This document shows positions 25,852 to 40,002 of a stretch of DNA of 64,000 nucleotides, in pieces (within the stretch, counting starts at the first letter, position 1; each line of letters opens with the position of its first letter). Source of the stretch: Loxodes magnus (taxonomy: Eukaryota; Ciliophora; Karyorelictea; Loxodida; Loxodidae); NCBI GenBank assembly GCA_946699065.1, contig CAMPDV010000886.1, positions 62,001 through 126,000 of the forward strand. Direction: 5' to 3'. Made by a program: the position numbers and the translations under genes. The notes beneath the pieces are model-generated. The model saw only the letters and a program-made list of their open reading frames with translations, was not told where the DNA came from and ran no database searches.

Positions 25852-27279
25852 GTGGTCACACACATTATGTATCATGTGGCTATATCCAGTTATTCAGAGT
25901 TCATCGTATCGGGAAGTAGAAATTATACGGTGAGACTATGGGACGTCAAAACAGGTACCTGTAAGACCATGAGTGGTCACACTTATTCTGTATTATCTGT
26001 GGATATATCCAGTGATTCAGAGTTCATCGTATCGGTAAGTTTAGATAAGACGGTGAGACTATGGGACGTCAAAACAGGTACCTGTAAGACCATGAGTGGT
26101 CACAATAGTTCTGTATCATCTGTGGCTATATCCAGTGATTCAGAGTTCATCGTATCGGGAAGTCATGATAAGACGGTGAGACTATATGACGTCAAGACAG
26201 GTACCTGTAAGACCATGAGTGGTCACACACATTATGTATCATCTGTGGCTATATCCAGTGATTCAGAGTTCATCGTATCGGGAAGTGGAGATAAGACGGT
26301 GAGACTATGGGACGTCAAAACAGGTACCTGTAAGACCATGAGTGGTCACACACATTATGTATCATCTGTGGCTATATGCAGTTATTCAGAGTTCATCGTA
26401 TCGGGAAGTAGAAATTATACGGTGAGACTATGGGACGTCAAAACAGGTACCTGTAAGACCATGAGTGGTCACACACATTATGTATCATCTGTGGCTATAT
26501 CCAGTTATTCAGAGTTCATCGTATCGGGAAGTAGAAATTATACGGTGAGACTATGGGACGTCAAAACAGGTACCTGTAAGACCATGAGTGGTCACACTAG
26601 TTGTGTATCATCTGTGGCTATATCCAGTTATTCAGAGTTCATCGTATCGGGAAGTGGAGATAAGACGGCGAGACTATGGGACGTCAAGACAGGTACCTGT
26701 AAGACCATGAGTGGTCATAAAAGTTCTGTATTATCTGTGGATATATCCAGTGATTCAGAGTTCATCGTATCGGTAAGTTTAGATAAGACGGTGAGACTAT
26801 GGGACGTCAAAACAGGTACCTGTAAGACCATGAGTGGTCACAATAGTTCTGTATCATCTGTGGCTATATCCAGTTATTCAGAGTTCATCGTATCGGGAAG
26901 TCATGATAAGACGGTGAGACTATATGACGTCAAAACAGGTACCTGTAAGACCATGAGTGGTCACACACATTATGTATCATCTGTGTCTATATCCAGTGAT
27001 TCAGAGTTCATCGTATCGGGAAGTCATGATAAGACGGTGAGACTATATGACGTCAAAACAGGTACCTGTAAGACCATGAGTGGTCACACTAGTTGTGTAT
27101 CATCTGTGGCTATATCCAGTGATTCAGAGTTCATCGTATCGGGAAGTGGAGATAAGACGGTGAGACTATGGGACGTCAAAACAGGTACCTGTAAGACCAT
27201 GAGTGGTCACACACATTATGTATCATCTGTGGCTATATGCAGTTATTCAGAGTTCATCGTATCGGGAAGTAGAAATTAG
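25852..27279 (+). pseudogene. Open WD40 run, 475 codons, about 11 blades
   Basis: It opens at the 2-nt-deleted monomer near 25874. The slot before Asp reads R, L, H, G, R, R, G(TARLWD), L, H, H, G, then RN-TAG near 27277. Blades after GH are TYS, NSS, THY, THY, THY, TSC, KSS, NSS, THY, TSC and THY. The KSS-LSVD-VSVSLDK unit near 26.72 kb is a second right-family allele inside the left array. The tail repeats the order seen at 14.1-14.7 and 24.7-25.2 kb. Confidence 0.7.
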
Positions 27280-29291
27280 ACGGTGAGACTATGGGACGTC
27301 AAAACAGGTACCTGTAAGACCATGAGTGGTCACACACATTATGTATCATCTGTGGCTATATCCAGTTATTCAGAGTTCATCGTATCGGGAAGTAGAAATT
27401 ATACGGTGAGACTATGGGACGTCAAAACAGGTACCTGTAAGACCATGAGTGGTCACACTAGTTGTGTATCATCTGTGGCTATATCCAGTTATTCAGAGTT
27501 CATCGTATCGGGAAGTGGAGATAAGACGGCGAGACTATGGGACGTCAAAACAGGTACCTGTAAGACCATGAGTGGTCACACACATTATGTATCATGTGGC
27601 TATATCCAGTGATTCAGAGTTCATCGTATCGGGAAGTGGAGATAAGACGGTGAGACTATGGGACGTCAAAACAGGTACCTGTAAGACCATGAGTGGTCAC
27701 AATAGTTCTGTATCATCTGTGGCTATATCCAGTGATTCAGAGTTCATCGTATCGGGAAGTCATGATAAGACGGTGAGACTATGGGACGTCAAGACAGGTA
27801 CCTGTAAGACCATGAGTGGTCACACTTATTCTGTATCATCTTTGAATATATCCAGTGATTCAGAGTTCATCGTATCGGGAAGTAGAGATAAGACGGTGAG
27901 ACTATGGGACGTCAAGACAGGTACCTGTAAGACCATGAGTGGTCAAAAAAGTTCTGTATTATCTGTGGATATATCCAGTTATACAGAGTTCATCGTATCG
28001 GGAAGTTTAGATAAGACGGTGAGACTATGGGACGTCAAGACAGGTACCTGTAAGACCATGAGTGGTCATAAAAGTTCTGTATTATCTGTGGATATATCCA
28101 GTTATTCAGAGTTCATCGTATCGGGAAGTTGAGATAAGACGGTGAGACTATGGGACGTCAAGACAGGTACCTGTAAGACCATGAGTGGTCACACAGGATC
28201 TGTATTATCTGTGGATATATCCAGTTATTCAGAGTTCATCGTATCGGGAAGTTGAGATAAGACGGTGAGACTATGGGACGTCAAGACAGGTACCTGTAAG
28301 ACCATGAGTGGTCACACAGATTGAGTATATGCTGTGGCTATATCCAGTGATTCAGAGTTCATCGTATCGGGAAGTAGAGATAAGACGGTGAGACTATGGG
28401 ACGTCAAGACAGGTACCTGTAAGACCATGAGTGGTCACACACATTATGTATTATATGTGGCTATATCCAGTGATTCAGAGTTCATCGTATCGGTAAGTTT
28501 AGATAAGACGGTGAGACTATGGGACGTCAAAACAGGTACCTGTAAGACCATGAGTGGTCACACTTATTCTGTATCATCTGTGGCTATATCCAGTTATTCA
28601 GAGTTCATCGTATCGGGAAGTGGAGATAAGACGGTGAGACTATGGGACGTCAAAACAGGTACCTGTAAGACCATGAGTGGTCATACTTATTCTGTATCAT
28701 CTGTGGCTATATCCAGTGATTCAGAGTTCATCGTATCGGGAAGTTGAGATAAGACGGTGAGACTATGGGACGTCAAGACAGGTACCTGTAAGACCATGAG
28801 TGGTCACACACATTATGTATTATCTGTGGATATATCCAGTGATTCAGAGTTCATCGTATCGGTAAGTTTAGATAAGACGGTGAGACTATGGGACGTCAAG
28901 ACAGGTACCTGTAAGACCATGAGTGGTCACACACATTATGTATTATCTGTGGATATATCCAGTGATTCAGAGTTCATCGTATCGGGAAGTCATGATAAGA
29001 CGGTGAGACTATATGACGTCAAAACAGGTACCTGTAAGACCATGAGTGGTCACACACATTATGTATCATTTGTGTCTATATCCAGTGATTCAGAGTTCAT
29101 CGTATCGGGAAGTCATGATAAGACGGTGAGACTATATGACGTCAAAACAGGTACCTGTAAGACCATGAGTGGTCACACACATTATGTATCATCTGTGGCT
29201 ATATGCAGTTATTCAGAGTTCATCGTATCGGGAAGTAGAAATTAGACGGTGAGACTATGGGACGTCAAAACAGGTACCTGTAAGACCATGA
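27280..29291 (+). pseudogene. Short WD40 runs across the family border
   Basis: Runs are 27283-27612, 27572-28132, 28334-28747 and 28757-29245. A 2-nt deletion lies near 27594. From 27.8 kb the blades change to TYS-SSLN, QKSS-LSVD with VDISSYTEF, KSS and TGS, with lysine AAG and TGA before Asp near 28130 and 28253, then HTD-TGA near 28323. Left-type THY-LSVD, HDK-LYD and an odd VSFVSIS (TCATTTGTG, near 29068) follow, ending at RN-TAG near 29243. Confidence 0.65.
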
Positions 29292-30519
29292 GTGGTCACA
29301 CACATTATGTATCATGTGGCTATATCCAGTTATTCAGAGTTCATCGTATCGGGAAGTCATGATAAGACGGTGAGACTATATGACGTCAAAACAGGTACCT
29401 GTAAGACCATGAGTGGTCACACTAGTTCTGTATCATCTGTGGCTATATCCAGTTATTCAGAGTTCATCGTATCGGGAAGTGGAGATAAGACGGTGAGACT
29501 ATGGGACGTCAAAACAGGTACCTGTAAGACCATGAGTGGTCATACTTATTCTGTATCATCTGTGGCTATATCCAGTGATTCAGAGTTCATCGTATCGGGA
29601 AGTTGAGATAAGACGGTGAGACTATGGGACGTCAAGACAGGTACCTGTAAGACCATGAGTGGTCACACACATTATGTATTATCTGTGGCAATATCCAGTG
29701 ATTCAGAGTTCATCGTATCGGTAAGTTTAGATAAGACGGTGAGACTATGGGACGTCAAGACAGGTACCTGTAAGACCATGAGTGGTCACACAGATTGAGT
29801 ATATGCTGTGGCTATATCCAGTGATTCAGAGTTCATCGTATCGGGAAGTCATGATAAGACGGTGAGACTATATGACGTCAAGACAGGTACCTGTAAGACC
29901 ATGAGTGGTCACACACATTATGTATCATCTGTGTCTATATCCAGTGATTCAGAGTTCATCGTATCGGGAAGTCATGATAAGACGGTGAGACTATGGGACG
30001 TCAAGACAGGTACCTGTAAGACCATGAGTGGTCACACTAGTTCTGTATCATCTGTGGCTATATCCAGTGATTCAGAGTTCATCGTATCGGGAAGTTTAGA
30101 TAAAACGGTGAGACTATGGGACGTCAAAACAGGTACCTGTAAGACCATGAGTGGTCACACACATTATGTATCATCTGTGTCTATATCCAGTGATTCAGAG
30201 TTCATCGTATCGGGAAGTCATGATAAGACGGTGAGACTATGGGACGTCAAAACAGGTACCTGTAAGACCATGAGTGGTCACACTAGTTGTGTATCATCTG
30301 TGGCTATATCCAGTGATTCAGAGTTCATCGTATCGGGAAGTTTAGATAAAACGGTGAGACTATGGGACGTCAAAACAGGTACCTGTAAGACCATGAGTGG
30401 TCACACACATTATGTATCATCTGTGTCTATATCCAGTGATTCAGAGTTCATCGTATCGGGAAGTCATGATAAGACGGTGAGACTATGGGACGTCAAAACA
30501 GGTACCTGTAAGACCATGA
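29292..30519 (+). repeat. 10-monomer higher-order repeat, copy 1 (1228 bp)
   Basis: Ten monomers minus one 2-nt deletion (near 29314). Order: THY-deleted, HDK-LYD-TSS, GDK-TYS, TGA blade, THY-VSVSLDK with GCA for alanine, HTD-TGA, HDK-LYD-THY-VSIS, HDK-TSS, LDK-THY-VSIS, HDK-TSC, LDK-THY-VSIS, HDK. The synonymous GCA (GTGGCAATA near 29690) is shared by both copies and is otherwise rare, which supports recent duplication. Confidence 0.82.
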
Positions 30520-31747
30520 GTGGTCACACACATTATGTATCATGTGGCTATATCCAGTTATTCAGAGTTCATCGTATCGGGAAGTCATGATAAGACGGTG
30601 AGACTATATGACGTCAAAACAGGTACCTGTAAGACCATGAGTGGTCACACTAGTTCTGTATCATCTGTGGCTATATCCAGTTATTCAGAGTTCATCGTAT
30701 CGGGAAGTGGAGATAAGACGGTGAGACTATGGGACGTCAAAACAGGTACCTGTAAGACCATGAGTGGTCATACTTATTCTGTATCATCTGTGGCTATATC
30801 CAGTGATTCAGAGTTCATCGTATCGGGAAGTTGAGATAAGACGGTGAGACTATGGGACGTCAAGACAGGTACCTGTAAGACCATGAGTGGTCACACACAT
30901 TATGTATTATCTGTGGCAATATCCAGTGATTCAGAGTTCATCGTATCGGTAAGTTTAGATAAGACGGTGAGACTATGGGACGTCAAGACAGGTACCTGTA
31001 AGACCATGAGTGGTCACACAGATTGAGTATATGCTGTGGCTATATCCAGTGATTCAGAGTTCATCGTATCGGGAAGTCATGATAAGACGGTGAGACTATA
31101 TGACGTCAAGACAGGTACCTGTAAGACCATGAGTGGTCACACACATTATGTATCATCTGTGTCTATATCCAGTGATTCAGAGTTCATCGTATCGGGAAGT
31201 CATGATAAGACGGTGAGACTATGGGACGTCAAGACAGGTACCTGTAAGACCATGAGTGGTCACACTAGTTCTGTATCATCTGTGGCTATATCCAGTGATT
31301 CAGAGTTCATCGTATCGGGAAGTTTAGATAAAACGGTGAGACTATGGGACGTCAAAACAGGTACCTGTAAGACCATGAGTGGTCACACACATTATGTATC
31401 ATCTGTGTCTATATCCAGTGATTCAGAGTTCATCGTATCGGGAAGTCATGATAAGACGGTGAGACTATGGGACGTCAAAACAGGTACCTGTAAGACCATG
31501 AGTGGTCACACTAGTTGTGTATCATCTGTGGCTATATCCAGTGATTCAGAGTTCATCGTATCGGGAAGTTTAGATAAAACGGTGAGACTATGGGACGTCA
31601 AAACAGGTACCTGTAAGACCATGAGTGGTCACACACATTATGTATCATCTGTGTCTATATCCAGTGATTCAGAGTTCATCGTATCGGGAAGTCATGATAA
31701 GACGGTGAGACTATGGGACGTCAAGACAGGTACCTGTAAGACCATGA
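30520..31747 (+). repeat. 10-monomer higher-order repeat, copy 2 (1228 bp)
   Basis: Same order as the preceding block at an offset of 1228 bp, including the 2-nt deletion near 30542, the TGA blade near 30836, the GCA alanine near 30918 and HTD-TGA near 31024. Copy 2 continues into the 4-monomer repeat TSS-LDK / THY-HDK / TSC-LDK / THY-HDK instead of another 2-nt-deleted monomer. The 2-nt deletion at 30542 is the last one in the window. Confidence 0.82.
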
Positions 31748-32133
31748 GTGGTCACACTAGTTCTGTATCATCTGTGGCTATATCCAGTGATTCAGAGTTC
31801 ATCGTATCGGGAAGTTTAGATAAAACGGTGAGACTATGGGACGTCAAAACAGGTACCTGTAAGACCATGAGTGGTCACACACATTATGTATCATCTGTGT
31901 CTATATCCAGTGATTCAGAGTTCATCGTATCGGGAAGTCATGATAAGACGGTGAGACTATGGGACGTCAAAACAGGTACCTGTAAGACCATGAGTGGTCA
32001 CACTAGTTGTGTATCATCTGTGGCTATATCCAGTGATTCAGAGTTCATCGTATCGGGAAGTTTAGATAAAACGGTGAGACTATGGGACGTCAAGACAGGT
32101 ACCTGTAAGACCATGAGTGGTCACACTAGTTAG
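31036..32133 (+). pseudogene. Open WD40 run, 365 codons, about 9 blades, 4-blade periodicity
   Basis: After HTD-TGA the run reads HDK-LYD-THY, then a strict 4-blade (492-bp) cycle: HDK-TSS, LDK-THY(VSIS), HDK-TSC, LDK-THY(VSIS). The cycle is repeated and ends at HTS-TAG near 32131. The slot before Asp alternates H and L. This is the most regular higher-order pattern in the left and junction sequence, and long enough for one seven-bladed propeller. Confidence 0.72.
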
Positions 32134-34410
32134 GTATATGCTGTGGCTATATCCAGTGATTCAGAGTTCATCGTATCGGGAAGTAGAGATAAAACGGTGA
32201 GACTATGGGACGTCAAGACAGGTACCTGTAAGACCATGAGTGGTCACAATAGTTCTGTATCATCTGTGGCTATATCCAGTGATTCAGAGTTCATCGTATC
32301 GGGAAGTTGAGATAAGACGGTGAGACTATGGGACGTCAAGACAGGTACCTGTAAGACCATGAGTGGTCATAAAAGTTCTGTATCATCTGTGGCTATATCC
32401 AGTTATTCAGAGTTCATCGTATCGGGAAGTAGAGATAAAACGGTGAGACTATGGGACGTCAAGACAGGTACCTGTAAGACCATGAGTGGTCACAATAGTT
32501 CTGTATCATCTGTGGCTATATCCAGTGATTCAGAGTTCATCGTATCGGGAAGTCATGATAAGACGGTGAGACTATATGACGTCAAAACAGGTACCTGTAA
32601 GACCATGAGTGGTCACACACATTATGTATCATCTGTGGCTATATGCAGTTATTCAGAGTTCATCGTATCGGGAAGTAGAAATTAGACGGTGAGACTATGG
32701 GACGTCAAAACAGGTACCTGTAAGACCATGAGTGGTCACACAGATTGAGTATATGCTGTGGCTATATCCAGTGATTCAGAGTTCATCGTATCGGGAAGTT
32801 TAGATAAGACGGTGAGACTATGGGACGTCAAAACAGGTACCTGTAAGACCATGAGTGGTCACACTAGTTGTGTATCATCTGTGGCTATATCCAGTGATTC
32901 AGAGTTCATCGTATCGGGAAGTCATGATTAGACGGTGAGACTATGGGACGTCAAGACAGGTACCTGTAAGACCATGAGTGGTCACACAGGATCTGTATCA
33001 TCTGTGGCTATATCCAGTGATTCAGAGTTCATCGTATCGGGAAGTTTAGATAAAACGGTGAGACTATGGGACGTCAAGACAGGTACCTGTAAGACCATGA
33101 GTGGTCACACTGGATCTGTATCATCTGTGGCTATATCCAGTGATTCAGAGTTCATCGTATCGGGAAGTTGAGATAAGACGGTGAGACTATGGGACGTCAA
33201 GACAGGTACCTGTAAGACCATGAGTGGTCATAAAAGTTCTGTAATATCTGTGGCTATATCCAGTGATTCAGAGTTCATCGTATCGGGAAGTGATGATAAG
33301 ACGGTGAGACTATGGGACGTCATGACAGGTACCTGTAAGACCATGAGTGGTCACACAGATTGAGTATATGCTGTGGCTATATCCAGTGATTCAGAGTTCA
33401 TCGTATCGGTAAGTTTAGATAAGACGGTGAGACTATGGGACGTCAAGACAGGTACCTGTAAGACCATGAGTGGTCACACTGGATCTGTATCATCTGTGGC
33501 TATATCCAGTGATTCAGAGTTCATCGTATCGGGAAGTTGAGATAAGACGGTGAGACTATGGGACGTCAAGACAGGTACCTGTAAGACCATGAGTGGTCAC
33601 ACTGGATCTGTATCATCTGTGGCTATATCCAGTGATTCAGAGTTCATCGTATCGGGAAGTTGAGATAAGACGGTGAGACTATGGGACGTCAAGACAGGTA
33701 CCTGTAAGACCATGAGTGGTCACACAGATTGAGTATATGCTGTGGCTATATCCAGTGATTCAGAGTTCATCGTATCGGGAAGTCATGATAAGACGGTGAG
33801 ACTATGGGACGTCAAAACAGGTACCTGTAAGACCATGAGTGGTCATAAAAGTTCTGTAATATCTGTGGCTATATCCAGTGATTCAGAGTTCATCGTATCG
33901 GGAAGTGATGATAAGACGGTGAGACTATGGGACGTCATGACAGGTACCTGTAAGACCATGAGTGGTCACACAGATTGAGTATATGCTGTGGCTATATCCA
34001 GTGATTCAGAGTTCATCGTATCGGGAAGTTTAGATAAGACGGTGAGACTATGGGACGTCAAGACAGGTACCTGTAAGACCATGAGTGGTCACACTTATTC
34101 TGTATCATCTGTGGCTATATCCAGTGATTCAGAGTTCATCGTATCGGGAAGTTGAGATAAGACGGTGAGACTATGGGACGTCAAGACAGGTACCTGTAAG
34201 ACCATGAGTGGTCATACTTATTCTGTATCATCTGTGGCTATATCCAGTGATTCAGAGTTCATCGTATCGGGAAGTTGAGATAAGACGGTGAGACTATGGG
34301 ACGTCAAGACAGGTACCTGTAAGACCATGAGTGGTCACACAGATTGAGTATATGCTGTGGCTATATCCAGTGATTCAGAGTTCATCGTATCGGGAAGTTG
34401 AGATAAGACG
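32134..34410 (+). pseudogene. Start of stop-rich right sub-array
   Basis: Runs are short: 32320-32685 (121 codons, the last LYD blade, ending at RN-TAG), 32935-33171, 33181-33363 and 33742-33978. The cassette KSS-VISV / DDK / VMTG / HTD-TGA first appears at 33.22-33.36 kb and again at 33.83-33.98 kb. The order VSLDK-TGS-TGA-TGS-TGA-HTD-TGA-HDK-KSSVIS-DDK-VMTG recurs at 55.5-56.1 kb. TGS blades with SSVAIS are typical here. Confidence 0.65.
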
Positions 34411-34893
34411 GTGAGACTATGGGACGTCAAGACAGGTACCTGTAAGACCATGAGTGGTCACACTTATTCTGTATCATCTGTGGCTATATCCAGTGATTCA
34501 GAGTTCATCGTATCGGGAAGTCATGATTATACGGTGAGACTATGGGACGTCAAGACAGGTACCTGTAAGACCATGAGTGGTCATAAAAGTTCTGTATCAT
34601 CTGTGGCTATATCCAGTTATTCAGAGTTCATCGTATCGGGAAGTAGAGATAAAACGGTGAGACTATGGGACGTCAAGACAGGTACCTGTAAGACCATGAG
34701 TGGTCACAATAGTTCTGTATCATCTGTGGCTATATCCAGTGATTCAGAGTTCATCGTATCGGGAAGTCATGATAAGACGGTGAGACTATGGGACGTCAAA
34801 ACAGGTACCTGTAAGACCATGAGTGGTCACACACATTATGTATCATCTGTGGCTATATCCAGTGATTCAGAGTTCATCGTATCGGGAAGTTGA
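34411..34893 (+). pseudogene. Open WD40 run, 160 codons, 4 blades
   Basis: Blades are TYS-HDY, KSS-ISSY-RDK, NSS-HDK and THY, ending at TGA before Asp. HDY (CAT GAT TAT) is rare and combines the H slot with the DY of the RNY/YDY alleles. THY is otherwise very uncommon in the right half, so this short run keeps left-family material. Confidence 0.6.
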
Positions 34894-36324
34894 GATAAGA
34901 CGGTGAGACTATGAGACGTCAAGACAGGTACCTGTAAGACCATGAGTGGTCAGACAGATTGAGTATATGCTGTGGCTATATCCAGTGATTCAGAGTTCAT
35001 CGTATCGGGAAGTTGAGATAAGACGGTGAGACTATGGGACGTCAAGACAGGTACCTGTAAGATCATGAGTGGTCACACTAGTTAGGTATATGCTGTGGCT
35101 ATATCCAGTGATTCAGAGTTCATCGTATCGGGAAGTTGAGATAAGACGGTGAGACTATGGGACGTCAAGACAGGTACCTGTAAGACCATGAGTGGTCAGA
35201 AAAGTTCTGTATTATCTGTGGCTATATCCAGTGATTCAGAGTTCATCGTATCGGGAAGTTGAGATAAGACGGTGAGACTATGGGACGTCAAGACAGGTAC
35301 CTGTAAGACCATGAGTGGTCATAAAAGTTCTGTATTATCTGTGGCTATATCCAGTGATTCAGAGTTCATCGTATCGGGAAGTTGAGATAAGACGGTGAGA
35401 CTATGGGACGTCAAGACAGGTACCTGTAAGACCATGAGTGGTCACGCTTATTCTGTATTATCTGTGAATATATCCAGTGATTCAGAGTTCATCGTATCGG
35501 GAAGTTGAGATAAGACGGTGAGACTATGAGACGTCAAGACAGGTACCTGTAAGACCATGAGTGGTCATAAAAGTTCTGTATTATCTGTGGCTATATCCAG
35601 TGATTCAGAGTTCATCGTATCGGGAAGTTGAGATAAAACGGTGAGACTATGGGACGTCAAGACAGGTACCTGTAAGACCATGAGTGGTCACAATAGTTCT
35701 GTATTATCTGTGAATATATCCAGTGATTCAGAGTTCATCGTATCGGGAAGTTGAGATAAGACGGTGAGACTATGAGACGTCAAGACAGGTACCTGTAAGA
35801 CCATGAGTGGTCAGACAGATTGAGTATATGCTGTGGCTATATCCAGTGATTCAGAGTTCATCGTATCGGGAAGTTGAGATAAGACGGTGAGACTATGGGA
35901 CGTCAAGACAGGTACCTGTAAGATCATGAGTGGTCACGCTTATTCTGTATTATCTGTGAATATATCCAGTGATTCAGAGTTCATCGTATCGGGAAGTTGA
36001 GATAAGACGGTGAGACTATGAGACGTCAAGACAGGTACCTGTAAGACCATGAGTGGTCAGACAGATTGAGTATATGCTGTGGCTATATCCAGTGATTCAG
36101 AGTTCATCGTATCGGGAAGTTGAGATAAGACGGTGAGACTATGGGACGTCAAGACAGGTACCTGTAAGACCATGAGTGGTCATAAAAGTTCTGTATTATC
36201 TGTGGCTATATCCAGTGATTCAGAGTTCATCGTATCGGGAAGTTGAGATAAGACGGTGAGACTATGGGACGTCAAGACAGGTACCTGTAAGACCATGAGT
36301 GGTCACACAGATTGAGTATATGCT
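34894..36324 (+). repeat. WD40 monomers with a stop in almost every unit
   Basis: About 1.4 kb with no in-frame run of even 60 codons. TGA before Asp occurs in nearly every monomer. To this are added L-TGA-D (CTATGAGAC near 34912, 35527, 35773 and 36019), HTD-TGA in the form GGTCAGACAGATTGA, and HTS-TAG. Blades include KSS, QKSS, AYS (GCT TAT TCT) and NSS-LSVN. Four of the six L-TGA-D alleles of the window lie here, so the variant was multiplied locally. Confidence 0.8.
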
Positions 36325-37800
36325 GTGGCTATATCCAGTGATTCAGAGTTCATCGTATCGGGAAGTTTAGATAAGACGGTGAGACTATGGGACGTCAAGA
36401 CAGGTACCTGTAAGATCATGAGTGGTCACACTAGTTGTGTATTATCTGTGGCTATATCCAGTGATTCAGAGTTCATCGTATCGGGAAGTGGAGATAAGAC
36501 GGCGAGACTATGGGACGTCAAAACAGGTACCTGTAAGACCATGAGTGGTCACACTAGTTGTGTATTATCTGTGGCTATATCCAGTGATTCAGAGTTCATC
36601 GTATCGGGAAGTAGAGATAAAACGGTGAGACTATGGGACGTCAAGACAGGTACCTGTAAGACCATGAGTGGTCACAATAGTTCTGTATCATCTGTGGCTA
36701 TATCCAGTGATTCAGAGTTCATCGTATCGGGAAGTGATGATAAGACGGTGAGACTATGGGACGTCAAGACAGGTACCTGTAAGACCATGAGTGGTCACAC
36801 AGATTGAGTATATGCTGTGGCTATATCCAGTGATTCAGAGTTCATCGTATCGGGAAGTTTAGATAAGACGGTGAGACTATGGGACGTCAAGACAGGTACC
36901 TGTAAGACCATGAGTGGTCACACAGATTGAGTATATGCTGTGGCTATATCCAGTGATTCAGAGTTCATCGTATAGGGAAGTTTAGATAAGACGGTGAGAC
37001 TATGGGACGTCAAGACAGGTACCTGTAAGACCATGAGTGGTCACACTTATTCTGTATCATCTGTGAATATATCCAGTGATTCAGAGTTCATCGTATCGGG
37101 AAGTTTAGATAAGACGGTGAGACTATGGGACGTCAAGACAGGTACCTGTAAGACCATGAGTGGTCCTAAAAGTTCTTTATTATCTGTGGATATATCCAGT
37201 TATACAGAGTTCATCGTATCGGGAAGTAGAGATAAGACGGTGAGACTATGGGACGTCAAGACAGGTACCTGTAAGACCATGAGTGGTCACACAGGATCTG
37301 TATTATCTGTGGATATATCCAGTGATTCAGAGTTCATCGTATCGGGAAGTTGAGATAAGACGGTGAGACTATGGGACGTCAAGACAGGTACCTGTAAGAC
37401 CATGAGTGGTCATAAAAGTTCTGTATTATCTGTGGATATATCCAGTTATACAGAGTTCATCGTATCGGGAAGTAGAGATAAGACGGTGAGACTATGGGAC
37501 GTCAAGACAGGTACCTGTAAGACCATGAGTTGTCGCACAGGTTCTGTATTATCTGTGGCTATATCCAGTGATTCAGAGTTCATCGTATCGGGAAGTCATG
37601 ATAAGACGGTGAGACTATGGGACGTCAAGACAGGTACCTGTAAGACCATGAGTGGTCACACTAGTTAGGTATATGCTGTGGCTATATCCAGTGATTCAGA
37701 GTTCATCGTATCGGGAAGTTGAGATAAGACGGTGAGACTATGGGACGTCAAGACAGGTACCTGTAAGACCATGAGTGGTCACACAGATTGAGTATATGCT
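36325..37800 (+). pseudogene. WD40 runs with the KIM-TSC-GDKTA cassette
   Basis: 36325-36807 (160 codons) carries KIMSGHTSC (AAGATCATG), GDKTARLWD-TSC, RDK-NSS and DDK, ending at HTD-TGA. 36994-37353 and 37363-37668 follow an IV-TAG blade near 36974. They contain TYS-SSVN, a unique GPKSSLLSV (CCT and TTT changes near 37166), RDK-TGS and the CRTGS form (TGTCGC for GGTCAC), then HTS-TAG. The KIM cassette recurs at 40.3, 43.3, 51.9 and 57.3 kb. Confidence 0.65.

Positions 37801-40002
<2,202 letters not shown>

Larger units (their letters stand above)
1..27790 (+). repeat. Left sub-array: THY/TSS/TSC/NSS monomer family
   Basis: Blades here mostly carry THY, TSS, TSC, NSS or TYS after GH. Residues before the blade Asp are G, L, R(NY), H or Y. 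Strand c is LWD or LYD, with LFD twice. The VKTG lysine is mainly AAA. Stops are mostly HD-TAG (AAG to TAG), plus TGA in the G/L/R slot. Nineteen of the twenty-one 2-nt-deleted THY monomers lie here. Open runs are long, with eight of at least 285 codons. Compared with the right half the monomers look less decayed and more rearranged by segmental duplication. Confidence 0.85.
27790..33000 (+). repeat. Junction zone between left and right monomer families
   Basis: At about 27.8 kb monomers switch to AAG lysine, and right-family alleles first cluster: TGS, KSS-LSVD, SSLN (TTGAAT) and HTD-TGA. From about 28.4 to 32.6 kb left-family THY/TSS/TSC/LYD units return, partly as a duplicated 10-monomer block. 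The last LYD unit is near 32.57 kb and the last 2-nt-deleted unit near 30.54 kb. After about 32.7 kb the right family dominates. The zone looks like an interleaved border made by exchange between two diverged sub-arrays rather than one clean joint. Confidence 0.7.
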
